The notes under the pieces were generated by a model. It saw nothing but the letters and a program-made list of their open reading frames with translations. It searched no databases and was not told the DNA's origin. From positions 1-13,132 of the forward strand of contig DASTCC010000144.1 of assembly GCA_035711465.1 (NCBI GenBank): a stretch of 13,132 bases of DNA. Direction: 5' to 3'. This stretch comes from DASTCC01 sp035711465 (GTDB lineage: Bacteria > Acidobacteriota > Vicinamibacteria > Vicinamibacterales > SCN-69-37). The position numbers were made by a program, and so were the translations under genes. Below, one piece after another: positions 7,234-11,917 of the stretch (positions within the stretch are counted from its first letter, which is position 1; each line of letters begins with the position of its first letter).

Positions 7234-7701
7234 GTAGACGCCCCAAGCCACGACCCAACGATGCCCCAAGCCCCCCTGTGGCGTTGTCCCGAATGCGGCG
7301 AGCGCTTCGTCTCGCCGCGGATGCCGCATTCCTGCGGCCGCTTCAGCTACGAGGCGCTGTTCGCGCGCTGTGACTCGCACGTGCGCGAGATCTTCGATCG
7401 CCTGGCGGGGCTCGCGCGACGGCGCGGGCCGGTGCGCGTCTATCCGCAGAAGACCCGCGCGGTGATGCAGGTGCGGATGCGCTTCCTCGCGGTCTATCCG
7501 CGCAAATCGGCGATCCTCGCCGGCTTCGTCGTCCCGACCGGCACGGCGTCGACCCGATTCGAGAAGGTCGAATACTACGGGTCGCGGCACTACGTCGTTG
7601 GCACCGTCCGTCTGCGGACCGTCGACGACGTCGACGCCGAGATCCGGCGGTTGATGAAACTGGCCTACGGCATCGGCGAGCAGCGGCATCTGAAACAATG
7701 A
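7177..7701 (+). CDS. DUF5655 domain protein with N-terminal zinc-ribbon-like motif
   Basis: The conserved part begins with a compact metal-binding motif, CPEC followed by HSC (LWRCPECGERFVSPRMPHSCG). It continues with a domain of about 110 residues containing VRVYPQKTRAVMQVRMRFLAV, FEKVEYYGSRHYVVGTVR and a C-terminal helix. This matches the DUF5655 type of small uncharacterised cytoplasmic protein. Two starts are possible. ATG 7177 lies in the 71-bp repeat and adds 28 repeat-derived residues with no resemblance to a domain. ATG 7261 begins just before the zinc motif (146 residues) but has no visible ribosome site. The longer form is listed because the paralogous repeat must start the next gene. 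The protein's function is unknown. The stop overlaps a mini-ORF that leads into the HAD gene. Confidence 0.75.
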   Translation: MSKEPENWAPVTQHRAHSTVDAPSHDPTMPQAPLWRCPECGERFVSPRMPHSCGRFSYEALFARCDSHVREIFDRLAGLARRRGPVRVYPQKTRAVMQVRMRFLAVYPRKSAILAGFVVPTGTASTRFEKVEYYGSRHYVVGTVRLRTVDDVDAEIRRLMKLAYGIGEQRHLKQ

Positions 7702-7715
7702 TGCGCGTCGAATGA
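7698..7715 (+). other. Five-codon mini-ORF linking the DUF5655 and HAD genes by two ATGA overlaps
   Basis: The first ATG (7698-7700) overlaps the DUF5655 stop TGA (7699-7701). The mini-ORF encodes MMRVE and stops at TGA 7713-7715, which overlaps the HAD start ATG (7712-7714). Both overlaps are ATGA, the usual arrangement for termination-reinitiation. The homologous copy at 7163-7180 has the same arrangement on its downstream side. Whether it is translated is unknown. Confidence 0.5.
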
Positions 7716-7768
7716 GCACGGAACCCGAGAACCCCGCACCCGGCACCCAGCACCGAGCACCCAGCACC
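7698..7768 (+). repeat. Gene-start repeat, copy 2 (mini-ORF plus seven heptamers)
   Basis: Second copy of the element at 7163-7233, about 85% identical by eye with no gaps. The mini-ORF reads ATG ATG CGC GTC GAA TGA (7698-7715). Seven exact heptamer steps follow at 7720-7768, ending in CAGCACC GAGCACC CAGCACC. The spacing between the gene ATG and the first heptamer is 8 bases in both copies. It begins on the last codons of the DUF5655 gene and supplies the start codon and 19 leader residues of the HAD gene. Confidence 0.9.
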
Positions 7769-8431
7769 GCTCTCATCGTCTTCGACCTCGACGGCACCCT
7801 AATCGATTCCCGCCTCGACATCGCCGAGAGCGCCAACGAAGTCGTCGAAAGTTACGGCGGCGCGGCGCTGCCGATCGATCGCGTGAGCACGATGATCGGC
7901 GAGGGCGCGCAGATTCTGGTCGAGCGCGCGCTCGAGGCGGGCGGACTCGATCCGGCGGAGCCCGAAGCGCTGGCGCGCTTCAAGCGGATCTACGATCGCC
8001 GGCTGCTGCTGCACACGAAGCCCTACGAAGGCATCCCCGACGCGCTGGCGCGGCTGACGACGCGCGCGACGCTTGCGGTCCTGACCAACAAGCCGGAGGC
8101 GCCGACGTACCGGTTGCTGCACGTCTTCGAGCTGGATCGGCGCTTCGCCTGGGTCGTCGGCGGCGACGGCGCGCATCCGCGCAAGCCGGATCCGGCCGGG
8201 CTCCGGTATCTGATCGAGACGGCTGGATCGAGCGCCGAGCGCACGCTCTACGTCGGCGACTCGATGATCGACGTCGAGACCGCGCGCCGCGCCGGCGTCG
8301 ATCTGCTGGTCGCGAAGTACGGATTCGGCGAGCTGCGCGGCGAGCTGCAGCTGCGAGCCGACGAACCAACCGTGGACGATTCGCGCATGCTCGGCGAAAA
8401 AATCGAGGCGTGGCTGTCGACGCGCTTGTGA
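7712..8431 (+). CDS. HAD-superfamily phosphatase, phosphoglycolate phosphatase-like
   Basis: This 239-residue cytoplasmic hydrolase has all four HAD motifs: I FDLDGTL (Asp25 nucleophile, Asp27), II LTNKP (Thr125-Asn126), III the lysine of RKPDP (Lys158), and IV GDSMIDVE (Asp183 and Asp187). A helical cap domain lies between motifs I and II (about residues 35-110), as in the Gph/PgmB-type subfamily. The substrate is probably a small phosphoester such as 2-phosphoglycolate, but this cannot be fixed from sequence. The first 19 residues come from the upstream 71-bp repeat. No other ATG, GTG or TTG lies between that ATG and motif I, so the repeat apparently provides the real start. No Shine-Dalgarno site is visible; coupling to the DUF5655 gene through the mini-ORF is likely. 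Confidence 0.9.
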   Translation: MSTEPENPAPGTQHRAPSTALIVFDLDGTLIDSRLDIAESANEVVESYGGAALPIDRVSTMIGEGAQILVERALEAGGLDPAEPEALARFKRIYDRRLLLHTKPYEGIPDALARLTTRATLAVLTNKPEAPTYRLLHVFELDRRFAWVVGGDGAHPRKPDPAGLRYLIETAGSSAERTLYVGDSMIDVETARRAGVDLLVAKYGFGELRGELQLRADEPTVDDSRMLGEKIEAWLSTRL

Positions 8432-8448
8432 GCTCTGCTGTCGAGGCG

Positions 8449-8467
8449 GTATGACAATACGTCATAC
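8449..8467. promoter_or_regulatory. Operator-like palindrome of the ruined toxin-antitoxin locus
   Basis: The arms GTATGAC and GTCATAC form a perfect 7-bp inverted repeat with a 5-base AATAC spacer, ending three bases before the ATG of the antitoxin remnant (8470). Antitoxins of the ribbon-helix-helix type bind such palindromes and repress their own operon. Location and symmetry suggest this role; no binding data are available. Confidence 0.6.
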
Positions 8468-8469
8468 TC

Positions 8470-8783
8470 ATGCCGAAAACCAAAGTCGCCCTGACGCTCG
8501 AGGCCGCGGGCAGGCGGGCCGTCGTCCGGTGTTGGTGCTGAGCCATGACGTCTTCAACGAGCGCTCCGGCACGGTCATCGCGATGGCCATCACGAGCCAG
8601 GAGCCGAGAGCCGGCTTCCCCCTGACGCTCGAGAGCCGAGCTGATGGATTGACGAAGCGGTCATGGATCACGATCAGCCAGGTGCGGACGTTGTCGGTTG
8701 ATCGGATCGGGCAGCGGGTCGCGCGAGCGTCCGAGGAGGAAGTGGCATGAGCCCTCGACGGCCTGAATGAAATCCTCGGTTGA
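8470..8783 (+). pseudogene. Collapsed antitoxin/MazF-type toxin locus (internal deletion plus nonsense mutation)
   Basis: The ATG at 8470 begins MPKTKVALTLEA, a typical ribbon-type antitoxin N-terminus. After about 12 codons the sequence passes, in another frame, into the body of a MazF/PemK-family ribonuclease toxin: GQAGRRPVLVLSHDVFNERS, then AMAITSQEPRAGFPLTLE and SWITISQVRTLSVDRIG. Most of the antitoxin and the first 20 or so toxin residues (the usual WxVDLDP-type start) are missing, as expected from one deletion joining the two genes. The toxin frame then meets TGA at 8748-8750, where relatives have Arg. Reading on gives ALDGLNEILG and a natural stop at 8781-8783, so this is a CGA-to-TGA change. 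The open frame can be started at an ATG at 8451 inside the palindrome, but that is not a plausible native start. Loss of the N-terminus should inactivate the toxin. Confidence 0.8.
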
Positions 8784-8799
8784 TGCTCGCCGTCCGTGA

Positions 8800-8805
8800 T
8801 TAGAT
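8800..8805 (+). promoter_or_regulatory. Possible -10 element of a leaderless transcript for the DUF481 gene
   Basis: TTAGAT lies exactly six bases before the ATG at 8812, and no Shine-Dalgarno site is present between them. A start of transcription 6-7 bases downstream of a -10 would coincide with the ATG. The dipeptidase gene has the same 6-base spacing from a consensus TATAAT. No convincing -35 is seen. Confidence 0.4.
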
Positions 8806-8811
8806 GACCCG

Positions 8812-9612
8812 ATGTCGAGTCGAGTCGTTCTCCGTGTTCTCGCGTTCACTCTTCTTTCGTGCGGCCTGATCCCGCGCGCCGCGTCTGCGCAATCGGCTGA
8901 CGACATCGCGTCGCGGGTCGGCACGGTGGCGCGGACGATGGGCGCGGTGATGAAGGAGCGGCGGATGCTCGACGGCGCGTTCACGTTCGACGCCAACCGC
9001 GGCAACACCGACACCACCAACCTGCGCGGGTCGATCGTCTACGTGCACGACAACAACCCGTGGCGCTACTCGGCGTACCTCTCGGGCGCCAGCGAGACCA
9101 AGGACGGCGTCACGGCCAACGAGCGCGCCGGCCTCAACCTGGCGCTGGCGCGCCGGCTGAACGAGAAGGTGCGCGTCGTGCTGCTGGAGGAGATCGTCCA
9201 CGCGCCGATCGACGGCTACAAGGCCCGCAACCTGTTCGGCGGCATGGCGGTGTGGACGCCGCAGGTCTCCGATCGCGCCGAGACCGGCCTCTACGCCGGC
9301 GCCGGCTGGCAGCACGAACAGTTCACGACCAATCAGCCCGACGCCGACTACGGCGCCCTTCTCGCCGGCGCCACCAGCTCGATCAAGCTGTCACCGACCG
9401 CGACGCTGAACCTCGTCGGCAGCTACACGCAGGACATGGCCGAGGCCGACAACTACAAGCTCGGATCTTCAATCGCGCTGATCGCCGCCATCAACTCCGT
9501 GCTCGGCGTACACCTCAGCTACGCGCTGGCCTACGACCACGCGCCGGTGGCGGGCAAGGTCCACACGAACAATTCCTTCGGGGCGGGGTTGACGATCAAA
9601 TGGAGACGCTAG
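8812..9612 (+). CDS. DUF481 family outer-membrane beta-barrel protein
   Basis: This 266-residue exported protein has a signal peptide (hydrophobic segment about 5-20, likely cleavage after ASA at residue 26, then QSADD). The mature part contains the DUF481 hallmark of a strand ending in GNTDTTNLRGS (from about residue 64), then alternating amphipathic beta strands to the end (TIKWRR). DUF481 proteins, including YdiY-like salt-induced proteins, are predicted outer-membrane barrels of unknown function. The start is chosen because it directly precedes a good signal peptide. The gene stands alone between the dead toxin locus and a decayed region, with a promoter-like TTAGAT six bases upstream. 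No terminator with a T-run is visible. Confidence 0.83.
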   Translation: MSSRVVLRVLAFTLLSCGLIPRAASAQSADDIASRVGTVARTMGAVMKERRMLDGAFTFDANRGNTDTTNLRGSIVYVHDNNPWRYSAYLSGASETKDGVTANERAGLNLALARRLNEKVRVVLLEEIVHAPIDGYKARNLFGGMAVWTPQVSDRAETGLYAGAGWQHEQFTTNQPDADYGALLAGATSSIKLSPTATLNLVGSYTQDMAEADNYKLGSSIALIAAINSVLGVHLSYALAYDHAPVAGKVHTNNSFGAGLTIKWRR

Positions 9613-9852
9613 GGTTTGGACGTGGACGCGACGATCGCAGCGAATGACTCACGCGTTGGAGGCCACGCTCGTGAGCGCCAACCTCGAATCACACAATCCG
9701 TATGCCGGGATTTCTCGTGGAGGATTGGAGTCAAAGATCGAGAGTCGGAGAACCGACGACTGGATACACTTGGCTCCGGGACTCACTTCGACGTTGTAGC
9801 TAGCAGTGACTCTATGTAGAATCTGGCGCTTCCAGACATCTGAATTAGGACG
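9613..9852. other. Intergenic stretch of lower GC, probably decayed sequence
   Basis: This 240-bp gap is visibly less GC-rich than its surroundings and has no codon bias or recognisable protein. An open frame beginning TTG at 9616 gives a 67-residue peptide without similarity that I can recognise. Two small inverted repeats are present: GTTGG/CCAAC enclosing CGCTCGTGAGCG at 9655-9682, and TCTGG/CCAGA at 9822-9836. Neither has a T-run, so calling either one a terminator would be a guess. Confidence 0.5.
9655..9682. repeat. Inverted repeat downstream of the DUF481 gene
   Basis: GTTGG at 9655-9659 pairs with CCAAC at 9678-9682. Between them lies the near-palindrome CGCTC-GT-GAGCG, with an unpaired AGGCCA on one side. 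This would fold into a bulged hairpin about 43 bases after the DUF481 stop. It may be a terminator without a T-run, or a relic of a mobile cassette; neither is proven. Confidence 0.35.
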
Positions 9853-10269
9853 ATGGCTCGACTTCTCTTGGTGGAGGACGACGCTCCGCTCCGGGCCGTC
9901 GTGTCGCACGATGAGGCCGCCGAGCTTGGGCGAGCGGTCCTGACTGCCAAGGTAGATGACGACGACCCGTGGGCCTGGTACGCGTACGGCGATTTCAGAC
10001 ACCTTCGCGACCGCGTTGTGGCGATGCGAGAGGCTGCCGAGGACCGAGTCCTTCAGCGAACCCAACTTCTGAGTTCTAAATTCTCAGTTCTAAGGTGCGC
10101 AGCGCTTTCTCAATCGCGCGCGCCATGGCCTCATACCCGCGCGCGTCCGGATGCAACTGATCGGGCGTGCTCGCAAGCTTGTCCGGATCGTCTGAAGAGG
10201 CTACCGCCGCCCGCGTGTCCACGTAGCCCATCTCCGTCCGGTGCGCCTCGATCCGGATCCAGACGTTGA
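9853..10269 (+). pseudogene. Truncated response-regulator start fused to unrelated sequence
   Basis: AGGA two bases before the ATG at 9853 and the peptide MARLLLVEDDAPLRAV look exactly like the first strand and acidic pocket of a CheY-like receiver domain. The receiver stops there: the phosphorylation Asp and the conserved Lys regions are absent. The following residues (HDEAAELGRAVLTAK...DDPWAWYAYGDFRHLRDRVVAMREAAE) resemble a tetratricopeptide-like helix pair more than a receiver. From about 10059 the frame runs into a heptamer array and then antisense through the SGNH hydrolase gene for 194 bases, so the C-terminal part cannot be real. The best reading is a deletion scar joining two gene fragments. 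It could also be a short expressed hypothetical gene. Confidence 0.4.
10059..10093. repeat. Short 7-base-period array containing the stop codon of the SGNH hydrolase gene
   Basis: On the minus strand the sequence splits into five heptamers: TTAGAAC, TGAGAAT, TTAGAAC, TCAGAAG and TTGGGTT. The last five codons and the TAG stop of the SGNH hydrolase gene (10076-10093) lie inside it. The period equals that of the arrays at 7081, 7185 and 7720, and units such as GAGAAC recur there. Confidence 0.7.
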
Positions 10270-10672
10270 TCTCGTGCATCGCCGCGTTCTGCTCGGGCGT
10301 CGCCGTGTTGTACGGGATGATCGTCCCGGCGACGACGCGAATCTTCGCGTCCCTCGCGCGCGTGTACATTGATGCGAGCTGCGTCTTGACGTGTTCGGCC
10401 GGCCGGCCCTGGTAGACGTCGTTGACGCCGGCGATGATCACGACGACGTCCGGCTTGTGCGCGAGCACGTCACGATCGAACCGCGCGGCGATCTGATCGC
10501 TGCGCTCGCCGTTGACGCCGCGGTTCAGGACCTTCCAGTCCTTGTGCCATTGCATCAGCCAGTACGCGTACTGACTGGTCACGTCGCCCTTGCCGTCCGG
10601 CGGCGCTTCAATCGGTGACAGGAACCCCGGCGTCCCCGCCGTCGTCGAATCGCCGAGCGCGACGATGACCAC
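10076..10672 (-). CDS. SGNH/GDSL-family hydrolase (esterase/lipase-like)
   Basis: This 198-residue hydrolase has all SGNH blocks: block I GDST with nucleophile Ser9, block II glycine in NRGVNGERS (Gly52), block III GVND with Asn84, and block V DQLHP with Asp171 and His174. Such enzymes cleave acyl esters; the substrate is not evident. The start is a GTG at 10672, three bases after the dipeptidase stop, so the two genes form an operon. No signal peptide is visible, suggesting a cytoplasmic location unlike its exported neighbour, though a longer native form cannot be excluded. The last residues LELRI are encoded by a heptamer array that also carries the TAG stop, so the original C-terminus may have been replaced. 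Confidence 0.88.
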   Translation of the reverse strand: MVIVALGDSTTAGTPGFLSPIEAPPDGKGDVTSQYAYWLMQWHKDWKVLNRGVNGERSDQIAARFDRDVLAHKPDVVVIIAGVNDVYQGRPAEHVKTQLASMYTRARDAKIRVVAGTIIPYNTATPEQNAAMHEINVWIRIEAHRTEMGYVDTRAAVASSDDPDKLASTPDQLHPDARGYEAMARAIEKALRTLELRI

Positions 10673-10675
10673 GGC

Positions 10676-11887
10676 CTACCGCGCCTTCTTCGCTTCGGCG
10701 CCGCGCATGACGCGCAGGATGTTGCGGTTCGCGATCTTGCGGATGTCATCGTCCGTGTAGCCGCGGCGGAGCAGCTCCGCGAGCAGTGCCGGATAGGTCG
10801 ACACGTCTTCGAGGCCCTGGACGACGCTGGTGATGCCGTCGAAGTCGCCGCCGAGGCCGATGTGATCGATGCCGGCGACCTTCTTGATGTGATCGATGTG
10901 GTCGGCGACCTGCCTCAGCGTCGCGCGCGGCGGCGGATTGGCCTGACGCCACGCGGCCAGATCCTTGTCGAGCGCGTCGGCGGCGCGGCCGGCCGCGGTC
11001 AGGCGATTGCGCTCCGCGGTCTCGCGCTTGTTGTAGTCGGCGACTTCGGTCGAGACGAAACCGGGCACGAAGGTCACCATGACGACGCCGCCGTTGGCGG
11101 GCACCTTCTTGAGAATCTCGTCGGGGACGTTGCGAGGCACGTCCGTGATCGCCCGCGCCGACGAGTGCGAGAAGATCACCGGCGCGCTCGTCACCCGCAG
11201 CGCGTCGTCCATCGTCGCCGGTGAGACGTGGCTGAGATCGACGAGCATGCCGAGGCGGTTCATCTCGCGGATGACCTCTTCGCCGAACGGCGTCAGGCCG
11301 TCGTGCGCCGGCGTGTCGGTGGCCGAGTCGGCCCACGGGACGTTGAGGCTGTGCGTGATCGTCATGTAGCGCGCGCCGAGGCGGTACATGTCGCGGAGCA
11401 CCGCGAGCGACGAGTTGATCGAGTGGCCGCCCTCCATGCCGATGAGCGACGCGACCTTGCCCTGCTTCATGATCCGCTCGACGTCGTCGGCGCCGAGCGC
11501 GAGCGCCATCGAGTCGGCGTACATCGCCATCATGCGGTGGACGATGTCGATCTGCTCGAGCGTCTGAGTGACGGCTTCGGCCGGATTCTGATCGGGACGA
11601 GTGGCTTCGACGTAGACGGACCAGAACTGCCCGCCGACGCCGCCGCTCTTCAGCCGCGCGATGTCGGTCATCAGCGTCGGCTGCGGCTGGCGGATGTCGA
11701 GCTTCGACAGATCGCCGGCGGTCTTCTCGCGAACGGCCCAGGGGTAGTCGTTGTGCCCGTCGATGATCGGCGTCTCGCGCAGCAGGTTGCGCGCGCGTTC
11801 GAGCAGCGGGTCGGTCTGGGCGTCGGTCGGCATCACGGCGAGAACCAGCCCGGCGAGAAGCGCGGCGATCGCGGGTACGCGGGTCAT
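10676..11887 (-). CDS. Exported membrane dipeptidase, peptidase family M19
   Basis: This 403-residue zinc dipeptidase of the renal dipeptidase type has an N-terminal signal peptide (about residues 1-23, before QTDPLLERAR). The metal ligands of the family are all present: His45 and Asp47 in DGHNDYPW, Glu152 in GMEGGH, His220 in DLSHVS, His241 in FSHSSAR, with Asp348 in GLGGDFDG. It should hydrolyse dipeptides in the periplasm or at the cell surface. The ATG at 11887 follows a perfect TATAAT by six bases. The frame is open far upstream, to 13114, but that part is antisense to the M20 gene and lacks any homology, so the signal-peptide start is chosen. It is co-transcribed with the SGNH hydrolase gene. 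Confidence 0.94.
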   Translation of the reverse strand: MTRVPAIAALLAGLVLAVMPTDAQTDPLLERARNLLRETPIIDGHNDYPWAVREKTAGDLSKLDIRQPQPTLMTDIARLKSGGVGGQFWSVYVEATRPDQNPAEAVTQTLEQIDIVHRMMAMYADSMALALGADDVERIMKQGKVASLIGMEGGHSINSSLAVLRDMYRLGARYMTITHSLNVPWADSATDTPAHDGLTPFGEEVIREMNRLGMLVDLSHVSPATMDDALRVTSAPVIFSHSSARAITDVPRNVPDEILKKVPANGGVVMVTFVPGFVSTEVADYNKRETAERNRLTAAGRAADALDKDLAAWRQANPPPRATLRQVADHIDHIKKVAGIDHIGLGGDFDGITSVVQGLEDVSTYPALLAELLRRGYTDDDIRKIANRNILRVMRGAEAKKAR

Positions 11888-11893
11888 CTGCGG

Positions 11894-11899
11894 ATTATA
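11894..11899 (-). promoter_or_regulatory. Consensus -10 (TATAAT) for the dipeptidase operon, probably a leaderless start
   Basis: The minus strand reads TATAAT, then CCGCAG, then the ATG at 11887. Transcription would start at or next to the ATG, and there is no room for a Shine-Dalgarno site. A -35 match is not evident. The same A/T-rich core read on the plus strand gives TATAGT (11896-11901) upstream of the divergent M20 gene, so both directions may share the element. Confidence 0.6.
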
Positions 11900-11907
11900 G
11901 TGACCTG

Positions 11908-11911
11908 GGAG
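11908..11911 (+). promoter_or_regulatory. Ribosome site of the M20 amidohydrolase gene
   Basis: GGAG lies six bases before the ATG at 11918 (context CTGGGAGTTCCGCATG), in a 30-bp intergenic gap. It supports this start over the internal ATG six codons later. Confidence 0.65.
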
Positions 11912-11917
11912 TTCCGC

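Noticed and set aside
8451..8750. Intact 100-residue MazF-type toxin starting at 8451
   Set aside because: The ATG lies inside the palindrome. The first 17 or so residues are out-of-frame antitoxin sequence, and the true toxin N-terminus and the last ten residues are lost.
9655..9682. Integron attC site
   Set aside because: It has GTTGG/CCAAC arms and an inner hairpin, but GTTGGAG does not fit the GTTRRRY core, and no integrase or cassette array is visible.
9616..9819. Small protein of 67 residues starting with TTG
   Set aside because: No ribosome site, no codon bias and no recognisable family; it lies in a decayed low-GC stretch.
9649..10065. Minus-strand ORF of 138 residues downstream of the SGNH gene
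   Set aside because: Lacks a ribosome site and any domain. The opposite frame shows a recognisable receiver-domain start, so this is a shadow.
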